Below, piece after piece: positions 10,297-21,425 of a stretch of DNA of 64,000 nucleotides; positions within the stretch are counted from its first letter, which is position 1; every line of letters begins with the position of its first letter. Where the stretch lies: NCBI RefSeq assembly GCF_000247695.1, contig NW_004624734.1, positions 39,990,955 through 40,054,954 on the forward strand. Reading direction: 5' to 3'. The translations under genes and the position numbers were made by a program. The stretch comes from Heterocephalus glaber (lineage: Eukaryota > Chordata > Mammalia > Rodentia > Bathyergidae). A model generated the notes under the pieces. It saw nothing but the letters and a program-made list of their open reading frames with translations, had not been told where the DNA came from and made no database searches.

Positions 10297-11989
10297 CATG
10301 GTTACAAGTAACTGTCCTTCATCAGTATGCATCTGCCCTTGGCTGGACAGATGGAGGGAGATTTTATGCTTGCAAGGGCTTTCTTCCCACTGATGTATTG
10401 TTGGCCCCAGGGCACCCCTACCAGAATTTTCCCTATCCTACTTCCACTGACAATTGCCATCTGGGAATTTATGCAGCCATTCATCTCAGGCTACTAGAAA
10501 TTTTTCCCTCTCAAACCTTTGACCTGGAGTTCATTGTGTCCTTTACTGAGTTCATTGAGGTCTCCATTAATCTCTATTTCCTTCCATGTCTAGAACAATT
10601 CAGAGTCAGAGTGAGTTCCCTGTAACAGAAAGTTGTGTGAGGGGAGAGAGTGGAGTTTGTTCCAGTGAGCCACAGTTGGAATGGAGGTATCCTATTGAGG
10701 TGGTCCAGAGTGGAAAGAATCAGACAGCTGAGATGGAGCAGCACCTGGAGAGGGAAATTAAAGATGGAATCCCAAGATCAAGGAAAGTAAGTGGAAATGA
10801 AAATGAAAGATATTTGTAACATTCAATAATGGGATCCATTCACAGTTGGTATCATGGCAGAGGCTTCTAACGCCCCCAGATGACACTTGCTAATGGGGTC
10901 ACAGACCTGTGTCAAAAGATGGTTTGAGGACTTGCCCAGCATAGGTTGGTCTACTTTCAACCATCAACAGAATCTCTCTCTGAAAAATGATTTCATTTCC
11001 AGGAAGAAAATAAATAAACTTTCCTATCTGGATAACAGTTGAGGTATAAATACTTAAAACAGATTCATATTTGTGAAGGCAAATCCGAGTGTCCTATTTC
11101 CCATATACAATTTACACAAAACACCAACACAAAAACATCTTAGTTTGTAATGCAATTTGTTTGAGTTCCCTGAATCTTTTTAAATGGTTTGTCACATATT
11201 TAAACCCAACCTAAAGTAGGTTTGGTTAGTTCTTAATTATCAAAAGTTTGGGTAAATTTGAAGAAAATGGTATCCGTATATTAATGATTCATTTACAGTC
11301 AACTAATCAAAACAATATTTAAATGCTACTTCATTTCAAGGAGTCTTTACAGAATAAAAAAAAAAGATGTTCTATTTGGCAGAGTAAATAAATTTTAACA
11401 CCAGGGTCTTCTTATTTGATGAGATTTTCCTCCACCAAGAAGATGGAATGAATGTAGACTTGGCTTAATACAACCCTCCTTCCCTACAAGATTTATTCCT
11501 CCATATGCTACAATCCATAAAGTTTTGCCAATGGGAAAAGCTTTTAAAATATATTCTTGATTTGAATACAAAGCCTTGCTCATATCAAACTGGAATATAA
11601 ACTATAAATGCATGAAAGATTTATGTTCTTCATGTTGTGGTTTCAATCGCGATTTCTTCCACAGCCCAGGACCAGTTTTATTATTTGCTAAAGCTCAGGA
11701 CTACTGAGGAAGAGATAGTCACAGCATGTGCTACTCTCCTAGAAAAATGCTGAAGAATTTTATTCCTTGACTAGAATGCCTGAAAGAACAACAATTTATT
11801 TTCCCACAAGTGTAGTGATCGTGTGAATTTTCTTATTACATTTAAAGAGAAAGTATATAAAATCCCTGAATAGTTTTCCCTGATGGCTAGCTCATGAACT
11901 CTATTTACTTATTTCTTGCCATTGGTTCTTACAACATTTCTTCTGGAAAAGGATAATATGTGAAATGCTAGCATTGAAAATACTAATGA
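10297..11989. other. AT-rich single-copy DNA
   Basis: The plus-strand open frame at 10,257-10,625 starts inside the LTR and has no recognisable domain. The rest is AT-rich with no assigned repeat. Confidence 0.45.
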
Positions 11990-12052
11990 GTTTCGGGACC
12001 TTGTGCTTGCGAGGCAGGCACCGGAACCACTGAGCTAAATCCCTGGCTCTAG
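11990..12052 (-). mobile_element. ID SINE, minus strand, tail missing
   Basis: The inverted image of the ID family: 'accttgtgcttgcgaggcag' followed by 'ccactgagctaaatccctgg'. The GGTACC end and A tail are absent, so the copy is truncated or decayed at its 3' end. No clear target duplication. Confidence 0.8.
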
Positions 12053-12366
12053 ATGTCCATAAACTTTTGAACTCAGTTTTGGTCATAACAAGAGATCTAA
12101 GCACAAAAACATTAGACTTGAATTTGAAGTAATAAGAAATTACATCAGAGGACTAGCCAAAAGACTGGAATAAAAGAAAACACAAGAAGAGTGTGATAAA
12201 CAGATTCTTTATCAAGGGAAAGTTTTAAACCTCCAACAATGGATAAGTTCTGTCACAATCAAATCCTGAGTAGAATACTGATTTCATTAATTGCTCCAAT
12301 ACTTTATCTTTCCCTGCATCTAGACAATTTGTCATGCAACTTTCTGAAGCTCCACATACCCGGATT
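12053..12366. other. single-copy DNA
   Basis: Nothing recognised. Confidence 0.4.
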
Positions 12367-13430
12367 TATTCTTTAAAGTCAGCTTTATTGAGTTATAATT
12401 CATAGGCAGTAAAATCCACCTATTCTTAAATCCCTAGCTTGATGAATGTGATGTGTACACAGTTGCGTAATTACCACCATCTTCCAGGTAGAGAACGTTT
12501 ACCCCACTCCCGACGCCTCTGTGCAGTCCATCTCATTTCACCATCTCCTGCCTCAGGCAGTGACAAATCTGGTTTCTCTTACCATAGTTTTGCTTTTTCT
12601 AGAATTTGATGTAAATAAGATCACACAGCATGTCGTCTTCCACATCTGGCTTCTCTTTCACTTAGTATAATGATTTTGAGATTCACCCTGTTGTTTCATC
12701 TATCAGTGGTTCGTTTCTTTTTGATACTGAGAAGTATTCCATGGTAAGGAAATACTACAATTTCTCTATTCATCAGTTGATAGATATTTGAATTGTTTTC
12801 AGCTTTTAGCTACTGTAAATGATATTGTATAAACACTCGTACATATCTGTCTGTGAACATGTGTTTTTACTTCACTTACGTAAATATCTAAGAATTGAAT
12901 TTCTGGGTCATATAGTAAGTTTATATTTAATTTATTTTTAAAAACTGCCAGACTGTTTTCCAGAAGACTTTATCATTTCATAATTCCCAAAAGTAATGTA
13001 AGAGAGTTCTAGGTGCTCCACATTCTCACTAGCACATAGTATTATCAGTATTTTAAATTTGAGTCGTTGCAGTGCATGTAGTGATAATTCCTTGTGTTTT
13101 TAATTTGCCTGATGATGAATGATGCTGAGCATTTTTCCATACCCTTATTTACCATTTTTACATCTTCTTTGAGGAGCTGGCTGTTGAAATCTTTTGCCCA
13201 TTTGTTTCTCATTTATTGTAGAGTTGTTAGAGTTGATGCATTCCAGCTATAGATCTTTTATAATATACATGTTCTACAGGTATTTTCTCTAAGTGTGTGG
13301 ATAGTGTTTCTCAAGTCTTTATATTTTTACTAATTTTTATCTGCTTATTCTGTCAATTTATTGAGAGATAAATATTGAAATGTCCTTATATAATGTTTGT
13401 CTATTTTTCCTTTTAGTCCTATTCCTCTAT
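12367..13430 (-). mobile_element. old LINE-1 (L1M-like), minus strand, first part
   Basis: The plus strand reads as the antisense of an old mammalian LINE-1: 'ttgagttataattcatagg' (3' UTR side), then 'gaagtattccatgg', 'tctattcatcagttgataga', 'tttctgggtcatatagtaag', 'ctgccagactgttttccaga' and 'aatcttttgcccatttgttt'. These are the antisense landmarks of the ORF2 C-terminal region and 3' UTR, in the right order. Many stops and indels. The element resumes beyond the insert at 13,430-14,250. Confidence 0.85.
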
Positions 13431-14250
13431 TCTTAGTTTTAGAATAGTTCCACGGTTACAGAAAAATTACAAAGAGTACCGAGCATTCCCTCTGCCCTGA
13501 ACCAAGCTGCCTCATTGCCAACATCTTATCTTCCCTGACTCATTTTTCACACTAGGGAACCAGAATTGTGTTACACTAATACTTTTTACTAGATGCTAGC
13601 CTGTTCCATTTCACTAGTTCTTTCCTAAAATCCTTTGTCCCATGATCTAGTCTAGGATACCACATTACATTTAGTCATGTCTCCTTAGCCTCTTCTGGTC
13701 TGTGAAAGTTTCTCAGAATTTCCTTGTTTTTAATGGCCTTGGCAGTGTTGAGGTGCACTGGGTAGATATTTTGTAAACAGTCCCTTGTGGTTTTGTCTGG
13801 TGTTTTTCTCATGGTTAGATGGTTAGATTGGTATTAAGAGTTCAGGGAAGGAAGAGACCACAGAGGCAAAGTACCATTCTCATCCCATCACGTCAAAGGG
13901 ATGCGCTGTGGGAGACGTATCACTCACTGATGATGTTGGCCTTGACTGTTAGGCCAAGTTTTCCACTGTAACCTTAGCTTTTCCCTCCTTTCCGTAGACT
14001 CTTTGTAAATGAGTCACTGAGCATAGCCACGCTCAAAGGGAAAGTGGGATATATATTTATTTGTATTTTTGTGCAAGGAGGGAGATTTGTCTATTATTTA
14101 TCTATTTATTCAATACTTTATGTCCATGTTGATTTATGTCTATTCACGTTATACTTTAGGATATAATCCAATATGACTATTTATTTTGTTGTTCAAATTG
14201 TTCCAACTTCAGCCATTGAAAGCTCTTTTTTTTTTTTACTGTGGCTCCAA
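13430..14250. repeat. different ancient LINE-related repeat nested in the LINE-1
   Basis: This block holds 'gataccacattacatttagt', 'catgtctccttagcctcttc', 'tttctcagaatttccttg', 'gaccacagaggcaaagtacc' and 'ggatataatccaatatgact'. I recall this run of phrases from ancient LINE-1-associated sequences in mammals. The LINE-1 ORF2 antisense reads up to its left edge and resumes on its right. Exact family and orientation are uncertain. Confidence 0.5.
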
Positions 14251-14400
14251 TTCTATCCATTTTGTTGTGTGTTTTTATTGAACCGCTCTTATTAGGCATT
14301 GTGTGTTTATGATTGTTATGTCCTCCTGATGAATTTTCTCCTCTCTTATTAAGAAATGTCCTTCTTTGCCTCTGGTATTATTTCTTCTGTGTGGTTCAAT
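14250..14400 (-). mobile_element. old LINE-1, minus strand, second part
   Basis: It carries the next expected antisense ORF2 landmarks: 'ctcttattaggcattgtgtg', 'attgttatgtcctcctgatg' and 'aagaaatgtccttctttgcc'. These follow directly on the landmarks at 13,340-13,425 in other LINE-1 copies, so the two parts are one element split by the block between them. Confidence 0.7.
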
Positions 14401-15088
14401 ATATTGAGTTCATGGGGCACCTGTTCAAAAAGCCCAGGAGGTTTCTGGAAGATCTTTGGCCCTGACGGATGACTCGAGGTCATGGTTATCCTGGTTGTTT
14501 CAGTCCGGAGCTGCAAAGCAACACTGAATCACTATTAGATTGGAGGCTACCCAAGGAGAAATCCAGTTGGCAAGAAAGAGCTGAATTGCTTAAAAATGTT
14601 TTCAAATGTCATAGTCTTGAATCTCCTCAAACCAACAGGAAATTAAAATTCATGGCAAACTCCTATATCAAGGCTTTAAAACCAGAATGAGTCAAAAATG
14701 AGATGATGAAATGTCAGGATTGATTTATAAGGTTTTGGTTTGCAAATTTTTTGGTTATCCCCCATCAGGTTTTTCCCTCTTGTTCTGGCTCTCCCAGTTT
14801 CTCCTCAACTTTTCACAAATAACGTAAATCACGTATGATTCCCACACACATAGAGAACAGAAAACTGTCCTGTCTCCCTCCCTTATTTTCTTCTTCTTTC
14901 AATCCTTTTTCGTTCCTCCTTGTTATGAAACATTTATCAAGTGCCCCTGATGCATAAAGGGCAGTGGTGCAGTTGCTCTCAAACTTTTCGGATCATGAGT
15001 CATAGGTAAAAACCTCCCCCACACTCCGCTTCTTGCATGCACGTGTGCACACACACCCTTCACTAAATAATTATTATCTTTATTAGGT
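14401..15088. other. single-copy DNA
   Basis: No gene recognised. A phrase near 14,970-15,003 ('gctctcaaacttttcgg') resembles the tip of a hAT element, but the rest does not follow. Confidence 0.4.
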
Positions 15089-15300
15089 GTATTAGTCAGT
15101 GCAGGCTACAGTAACATATTACCATAGATAGATTTAAACAACAGAAATCTATTTGGTAACAGTTCTGGAACTGGAAGTCCCAGATCCAGGCTCAGTAGGT
15201 TCGATTTCTAGTGAGGAATCTTTCTGGCTTGCAAAGACCCTTTCTCACTGTGTCTTTATGTCTTTGTGTCTCTGTGTGTACGTGTGTATACTCTGTGTGT
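15089..15300 (-). mobile_element. MLT1-like LTR fragment, minus strand
   Basis: It opens with 'tattagtcagtgcaggctac' and 'gatttaaacaacagaaatct', the antisense end of MLT1/MaLR LTRs ('ggcttaaacaacagaaattt' in others), followed by 'cagttctggaactggaagtc'. It then grades into a GT-rich stretch near 15,250-15,300. Confidence 0.55.
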
Positions 15301-15990
15301 GTACTGTATGATCAGATGTTTTCTATTCTCTATTCTGCTTATTTGCATTTAATGGTAGTGAAGGTCCCACTAAACTCATGATCTCTGACTGGGTCAGGAC
15401 CTATTTGGAAAATGTCGTAAGGGAAAATGCCAGGGGCTAAAAGGCAAAGACCCCACAATTCCAGGGGCTCATTTCTGATTGGGAGCATGCTGCAGCAGAA
15501 GCAGTATGGGAGGGGAGCTTATCAAGAGCAAAGCAGAGTTTAAAGCCACTTCCTTTGGACAGTTTGCTATGGGTGCACATATTCAGGAAGCCTGCACGGC
15601 CTCAAATCATGAAAGAAGCAAATGGTGGGCCTCTCTCCATCTGTGGGCAGGTGTCCCCTGCTTGGAGGAGGCCACCTGGGTAATGAGGATCAGATAACCC
15701 CACTGTTTGGCCAGGTCAGACCCATCAGAGCCCTTACTACTAGATGGAGTTGTATTCAAAAGATTCTTAGACTTTTATCTCCAGAGACTGAAGTAACATC
15801 CTACCAGGGCCACAAGTGGAGAAAATAAACTTACGGGTCTCATCTTCAACTCCTTGTGGATGTGGCCAGACCAGAGCTCCAAATCATCATAGACTGTAAG
15901 GCCATTTTGACACAGCCACCATGTTCAAGATGAGAATGGCCCAACTCACAAAATGCACAAGGTCAAAACTAATTAGATCAATAACTATGG
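15301..15990. other. single-copy DNA
   Basis: May contain more of the MLT1 fragment on its left. The open frames at 15,479-15,697 and 15,622-15,828 overlap and match nothing I know. Confidence 0.4.
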
Positions 15991-15994
15991 ATTT

Positions 15995-16165
15995 GACTCA
16001 ACTTGATTTGAGACCCCTTAACTGTATGTTCCTCAGTTTCTAGTAAGAGAGGGTAGTATTAGAACCAACCTCAGGATTTTTGGAGAATTAACTGAGTTAA
16101 CACATGTAAAGGGATTAGAACAGAGCCTGACAATGCCCACCACAAAACAGTGTGTTAACTAAAGC
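15995..16165 (+). repeat. MIR SINE fragment
   Basis: The MIR second half: 'gttcctcagtttctagtaag', 'gaattaactgagttaacaca' and 'tgtaaagggattagaacaga', then 'gcctgacaatg'. Collinear with the MIR consensus as I recall it. Confidence 0.65.
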
Positions 16166-16174
16166 CAATACTAC

Positions 16175-16324
16175 TTCCATTTATTAAATATTTTCTTTTT
16201 ATATATAATATTTTCTACATTAGCTCCTGTACTAATTGCTTGATATGTATTAATTTGACACTCATATCAACACCTGGGGCAGAATTATTATTGCATCATC
16301 ATTATTATTATTATTATTATTATA
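16175..16324 (-). repeat. MIR fragment and (ATT)n microsatellite
   Basis: 'tccatttattaaatattttc' and 'gtactaattgcttgatatgt' resemble antisense MIR. It ends in an (ATT)n run at 16,298-16,323, a position where MIR antisense often has 'attattatt' (the tattattat of 'aataatag' in the sense copy), so the microsatellite may have grown from the MIR itself. Confidence 0.45.
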
Positions 16325-16399
16325 GAACTTTTCTATCCATAGGTAGCTAGTTGTGACTGAAAAGTGGTAGTTTTAACTCCAGAAAATTTTATTAAATTG

Positions 16400-16995
16400 C
16401 ATAAAATATGCACATGATTCTAGAGTTACGTGTACAGGTCCCTTTCTGCCTATTTTTTTTCTGTGTTTTATATATAAGTACTTTGAAAATTTCTTATGTT
16501 TAACCTTCTCTTTTGAAAGACTGTGTGTATGTGTGTGGGGGGGTTGCATAAACATATACCCTTATTCTTAAAACAATAGTAACAGACTTTATATATATTT
16601 CCCACCTTATCTTGTTTATAAATTTACCAACGTAGCATACACCTTCTGAGACCATACCTTGGTCCTGGCTCTTTGCGCCAGCGGCAGAGTGCTCCACTGT
16701 GGGCCTGCACTGCAGTTTACTCAGCCACTTTCCCACTGACAAGACATAGAGTGGTTCCCACCTTGCTGTACAGACAGAGCTGCAGTCCATGCCTCTCCGT
16801 GTTTTTTTCCAGTATATTTTGGCATGGGTTTCTGAAAGTAGGACTGCTAGGCCAGGGGGGAAATGCAGATATGGCTTTGCTAAAGCTCCTCCCATGGAAG
16901 TTGTACCATTTTGTGCTGCTCTAGGAAAGTACCTATGTCCCCATGGTCTTTCCAAGAAATGGTCTTTTCAAAGTTGAGGGGTTTTTGCCAAGCAT
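16400..16995 (-). mobile_element. old LINE-1 fragment, minus strand
   Basis: Antisense LINE-1 ORF2 landmarks appear in order: 'agagtggttcccaccttgct', 'tttctgaaagtaggactgct' (equivalent of 'aggagtggaattgctgg') and 'catggaagttgtaccatttt'. Diverged. The 16,400-16,660 part is AT-rich and could be its 3' UTR. Confidence 0.6.
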
Positions 16996-17600
16996 GTTTT
17001 AAAAATAACTTTTTTCCTTGCTGGAGAAATAATGAACGTTCTTTAAAGAATGAAAGAAAAAATCGGGAGGGGGTCCACACGGTGTAATTCTCAGCAGTTC
17101 TTATCCTGGAATACCTTTGCCCTCAAATATTTCATAGCTGGTACCTCCAGTCAACTCAAGTGGGGAGCTCAGGATCCTCCCTAGTCCCTCTACCCCAGGG
17201 CATATCCTCCATCCTGCTCACAGACCATCTCTTTCTGTCCTAAAGAAACACAACCTCAGCTGAATGGTGTGGCGGTGGAGGGCTACCCTCATGCAGCAGC
17301 AGCCGCCATCACGCTGTGAGGAAAGAGCAGACAACACCAGTCCTGGCCCATGCCCTGCCCCATGCCCCTGCCCCATGCAGAGCCCTGGTCTCTAGGGCAC
17401 CAGGCTCGCTGAGCCCCCACACATCTCTTCCTCTCTTCCTGCCAGCAGGACCCCTCAGCAAACCCAAGCTTCTCACTTCACTGTGCAGAGAATCCTAGTT
17501 TCCATCATCACACCAGCTCACTCTACTTTGGATTTCCCATCGTGTTTGCATATAAAATGGCCCACCTTGATGTAAATGGAATTCCAGCAGCATATCAATT
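16996..17600. other. single-copy DNA
   Basis: C-rich around 17,310-17,460, otherwise unremarkable. No gene recognised. Confidence 0.4.
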
Positions 17601-17740
17601 CATTTCCCTACCAATTAAATTTTTTAAATAAAAGGAATAAAACCAAAATCATCCATATCCCATCACCTAGAAAGAGATGAACTCTGTTAACACATTGCTA
17701 TATATTTATTCAAACCTTCCCTCTACAGTGTATAGGGGTT
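17600..17740. repeat. possible LINE-1 UTR fragment
   Basis: 'catatcccatcacctagaaa' followed by 'ctctgttaacacattgctat' resembles an ancient LINE-1 UTR phrase ('cccatcacccagagataacc' then 'tgttaacattttggtg'). Short; orientation not assigned. Confidence 0.4.
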
Positions 17741-18205
17741 ACCAGGCAAATTCTTCTTACAAGATTCCAGTCTATATGAAATATCTGAGTCACCCCAAAT
17801 CAGGAGGTCAGCACTACTCTGACTGCCCAGTGTTCAGCAAGCTCATGAAAAAATACCTTGCCAATCAGCAAGAACAATCTGTTCTCTGGGGTTCTTGAAG
17901 CTGGAGCCCCACCAAGGCAATCCCATAAACACAAGTCCTGGAGCTTCCCAGAGCATCTGGATGACCCCTTGTACACAGAGCAGAGGTGGCACAGGGTGCC
18001 TCCGAGAAAGTGGGGGAGACATGGTCCAGGGCCTATATGAGCCCTAGTCCAGGCTCAGGACACCACACTTAGATGTCACTGTTGGTCCTTTCTGGGTCCA
18101 GCAGCCAAAAGAGGACTTCCTTTGAGAAAGGCACTTAAAATGTGGGAGAGGAGGTACCCCTGGGGTGTGGGGTCCAGTACAGGGCCCTATTTGCTGGCCT
18201 GAGGA
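17741..18205. other. single-copy DNA
   Basis: Nothing recognised. Confidence 0.4.
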
Positions 18206-18350
18206 TAGTACTATATCTGCTAACCAAGTGGTGCATCACAGTCCCAGGGGATTCTAATCCAGTAAGTGTGGAACACAGCTCATAGAACGTTTTTTAAAGT
18301 TGCTCAGGTGATTCTAATATCCACTCAGGGTTTAGAATCATTCCACTTGA
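18206..18350. mobile_element. hAT-type (MER5-like) DNA transposon relic
   Basis: Contains 'aagtggtgcatcacagtccc', 'aggggattctaatccag', 'aagttgctcaggtgattcta' and 'tccactcagggtttagaatc'. The paired 'gattctaat' phrases facing a central run are typical of short palindromic hAT-Charlie elements. Degraded. Confidence 0.45.
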
Positions 18351-20645
18351 CAGTACATAAGTCCCTGAATCTTCTTCCCTCAGAAACTGTGCTTAAAATA
18401 TTGAAAGAATTGGCTCCCAAATAACCAAGGGGGCCAAGCCTAGGTCCCCAATATCCTGCACGTATCCATACCTTACGTGCCTTTAGAGGTTTGATATGTA
18501 GGCTGTGCCTTCTACCTATCACACCATGAGCACTCCTGTCTTCTCATTCAGTGTAGGTTTTAGGTCCTCTACTTGCCGTCTACATCTGTGCCACTTCTGG
18601 CTCTTAACTTTTACACTATCAAGGCCAAAAGTGTGCTCACCAATAGCTGAAAAGCACAAAGGCCAGCCTTTTTCAACTGATCAGCACTAACCATTTCCTC
18701 TGGTGAAACTGGCTGAGACAAAACCCAGAGAGAGGTTTGTTCTCTTCTGTAATTAGTGAGACTCTGTGAGGAAGTGCGGTGTTATGACTTCCAGGGCAGT
18801 CCCATGGGTTGGAACCAGCCTGAGAACAGAGGGGAGGTGAAAGTACATACTTCCCTCTGCTGTTGTCCAGCTTTGGGGCAGCCTGTTGACAGCTGATGAG
18901 TCTGCTTTAGACATTGTAGCTCAAGCTGGGGTTTGGATTCCTTCAAAGAATCCACACATAAGGAAAGGAAAACACCCATGAGATTTTCATTGACGTTTTC
19001 CCCAAGTTCCTTTTCTATTATTATTGTTAGAAATTCCAGAAAGAAAAGCATTGAATTAACCATTACATATGTTACATACATTCCTCTGTGGAAGAAAACT
19101 GAGTGTGTGAATTCTTGGGTTTATCATTAAAGTTCTTATACTAAAGCTCTTGTTAACTGGAAGTTCTTGAGAACTTCAAGTTCTCGTGTTACTTTTCTGG
19201 ATTTTTCAGGAAAATCCAGAAAAATTCCATGCCTAATTTTCTCTGGCTATAAGATAGAATCAACCTACTGGCTTCAAAGACCTACTAGTGGTAGCTACAT
19301 TTGAATTTTCCTGATTGGATACAGACAGTCAAGATAGACATGAATTCACCCCAGTATAACCTAAGGTGAGCTGGAGATCCATCGGGTCCTAGCAGGAAGG
19401 AGAGGGCACACTCAGAAGGGGCGACTGAGGAGAGTCTATGAACAGATGATTTCCAGAGATGTGGGTGAAGCCATTGGAGATGAGGAAGCATTTCAGGGCG
19501 AATGACAGCCCTGTGACCTTCCCATCCCTAAGCCTGAAAGGGCAAGAAGAGAAAGTGGTTTTAGGACTCTGGTGAGCCCTATCACTGCTGGAGCTGCAGT
19601 CTTCGGCAGAGGGTGCAGCCACTGCCAACCCGCGGCCCAGCAGGAGGGATGAGTACCCCAGCCTCTCCCCCACACTCCTGTCCTCTCTCTCCCTGTCTTG
19701 GCCTCTGGCCTCCCTTTGGCTGAGCCCAGCAGGGAACCAGGGAGCAAGAGAGCCCAGCCATGGAATGCACAGAGGTCAGCCTTCCAGGGCACTGAACAGG
19801 GTGGAGAAAGACAGAGAATAGATCCAGGGGCAAAAGGAGAATATTCCCAGGCTGGACAAACAGCCATCGTCCCCCCACCCTGCCCCAAATATGCATCTAT
19901 AAGGTTCTCACTTCTTCATGGACGAGTTATCACTTGATCAACTGTGAAGAACTATACATATTTCAATATTTTAATTATATTACTGGAATTTGAAAAGTTT
20001 GTAGTCATTAGACATCACGGGCTGAGCAAACAGAGCATTGTAGCCACTGTCAGATCCCAAGGCATTTACCAGGCTGGGACCTTCCCTCCACTGCAGCCAA
20101 GGGCCCCTGTGGAAATTTCAGTGCTATAAACTACGGTCATTCTGCCTGGTCACTGCTGATTTTCCTCCGCCTTAGCTCCTGCAGGGTGGAATGTCAGCTA
20201 AGTGGCAGGGAGCCTGCTCACCAAGGGGCTGGCTGATTGCTTTGGGAACCCAGCCCTCTTCTGGAATTTAATAAAAACCACTCCCCAGATAGAAGGTGGG
20301 GGCACTGGCTCTTTAAATGATACTTTTATTTAAAGGAAAAAAAAATAATTATCTATGCCAGTAAGAAAAAGAAGAAAAATAATCTAGTTTTTCAAAGATG
20401 GAAGAAAAAGTGTTTTTAATTTGCAATTTTGCTAATTTTATTCCCTTGCTCAAAATTCTTTCATGGCTACCATTGCCAAAGAAATAAACTTCAAATGCTT
20501 TAGCCTGAGAGCTGGCCTCTGCTTTTCCTACCCAAACACTCATTACTCTCCTTTAATTACCCTTCTTCCATCAAACTGGGTGAGCTGCAGGACATTTCTG
20601 GGCAATTTCAGGTCTATTCCCACCCGTAGCTTTTTCATGGTATTT
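18351..20645. other. single-copy DNA with two hairpins
   Basis: About 2.3 kb without a recognised gene or mobile element. Overlapping open frames on the minus strand at 19,389-19,896 have no known domain and lie in GC-rich sequence, where stops are rarer. See the separate hairpin entry at 19,160-19,223. Confidence 0.45.
19160..19223. other. two adjacent inverted repeats (hairpins)
   Basis: The first has arms 'gaagttct' and 'agaacttc' around a 2-base centre (19,160-19,177). The second has perfect 13-base arms, 'ttttctggatttt' at 19,193-19,205 and 'aaaatccagaaaa' at 19,211-19,223, around the 5-base loop 'tcagg'. Not explained by any repeat I recognise. Function unknown. Confidence 0.75.
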
Positions 20646-20647
20646 GC

Positions 20648-20821
20648 CAGTGGTTCCCAACACGAGGCAGTCTTGTTCCTCAAGGGACATTTGGCAATGT
20701 CTGGGGTGGGAGGTGCTATGGCATCTAGTGGTTCAGTCCAGGGATATTGTCAAACATCCCGCGGTGCACAGGACACTGCCCACAGCACACAGTGTCAGCA
20801 GCATCAAGGCTGAGAACCCTG
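20648..20821 (+). mobile_element. hAT-type (MER20-like) DNA transposon
   Basis: It starts 'cagtggttcccaac' and ends 'ggctgagaaccctg', giving matching inverted ends. Inside are 'gggacatttggcaatgtctg', 'gctatggcatctagtgg', 'tccagggatattgtcaaaca' and 'ggtgcacaggacac'. These match the roughly 220-base element I know as MER20. No target duplication visible. Length about 174 bases, so it has internal losses. Confidence 0.7.
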
Positions 20822-20894
20822 TTGGAGAACATGCCAAATGATCCTCCCTCCTAACGCTGAAATCTGACCCATTCGTCATATCAAAACCTGCACT

Positions 20895-21200
20895 GGCCAG
20901 TGCCCTGATCACTTAGCACATGTGGCTTTTGGGTACTTGAAATGTGGTTGATTCTAATTCAGAATGTGTCGTGTCAAATGCTAGTCAGGTTTTTAAGGGT
21001 TAGAATGAAAACTGGAATTTGAAATGTTTCATTAACAATTGTTATACGGATTACATGTTCCAATGGTAACATTTTAAATACTCTGGCTTAAATAAAATGC
21101 ATTATTGTGATTACCTATTTCTTTTTACTTAATGTGGCTACCAGAAAAATTTAGTTCACATATGTGGCTGAAGTGTATTTCCATCAACACTAGTTTAGAG
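20895..21200. mobile_element. hAT-type DNA transposon relic
   Basis: Inverted copies of a 'cacatgtggct' motif bracket an AT-rich middle: 'gcacatgtggcttttgg' and 'cttgaaatgtggttgattct' on the left, 'taatgtggctaccag' and 'cacatatgtggctgaagt' on the right. This layout is known from a short hAT family in mammals. Name not assigned. Confidence 0.5.
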
Positions 21201-21242
21201 CAGGGATTGTCAAACTGTTTTGAAAAGAGCTTTGCAGGTCAC

Positions 21243-21392
21243 ATGTGGCCTCCATCACATTTCTTCCTCTTCCTTTCCTCCTGTTCTTATCCATCTCCTC
21301 CTCTTTTTCTCTTTCCCCTTCTCCTCTTCCTTCTCTTCTTCTTCAACTCCTCCTCCTCTAGTCCTTCCTCCTCTTCCATCACCACCTCTTAA
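21243..21392. repeat. CT-rich low-complexity tract
   Basis: About 150 bases of almost pure pyrimidine on the plus strand. Open frames through here on both strands are compositional artefacts. Confidence 0.85.
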
Positions 21393-21425
21393 AAATACAA
21401 ATCTTTTAGAAACATGCAGCCTTCT

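Noticed and set aside
16298..16323. CRISPR-like or tandem repeat array
   Set aside because: A plain ATT microsatellite with no spacers. Nothing in the window looks like a CRISPR array.
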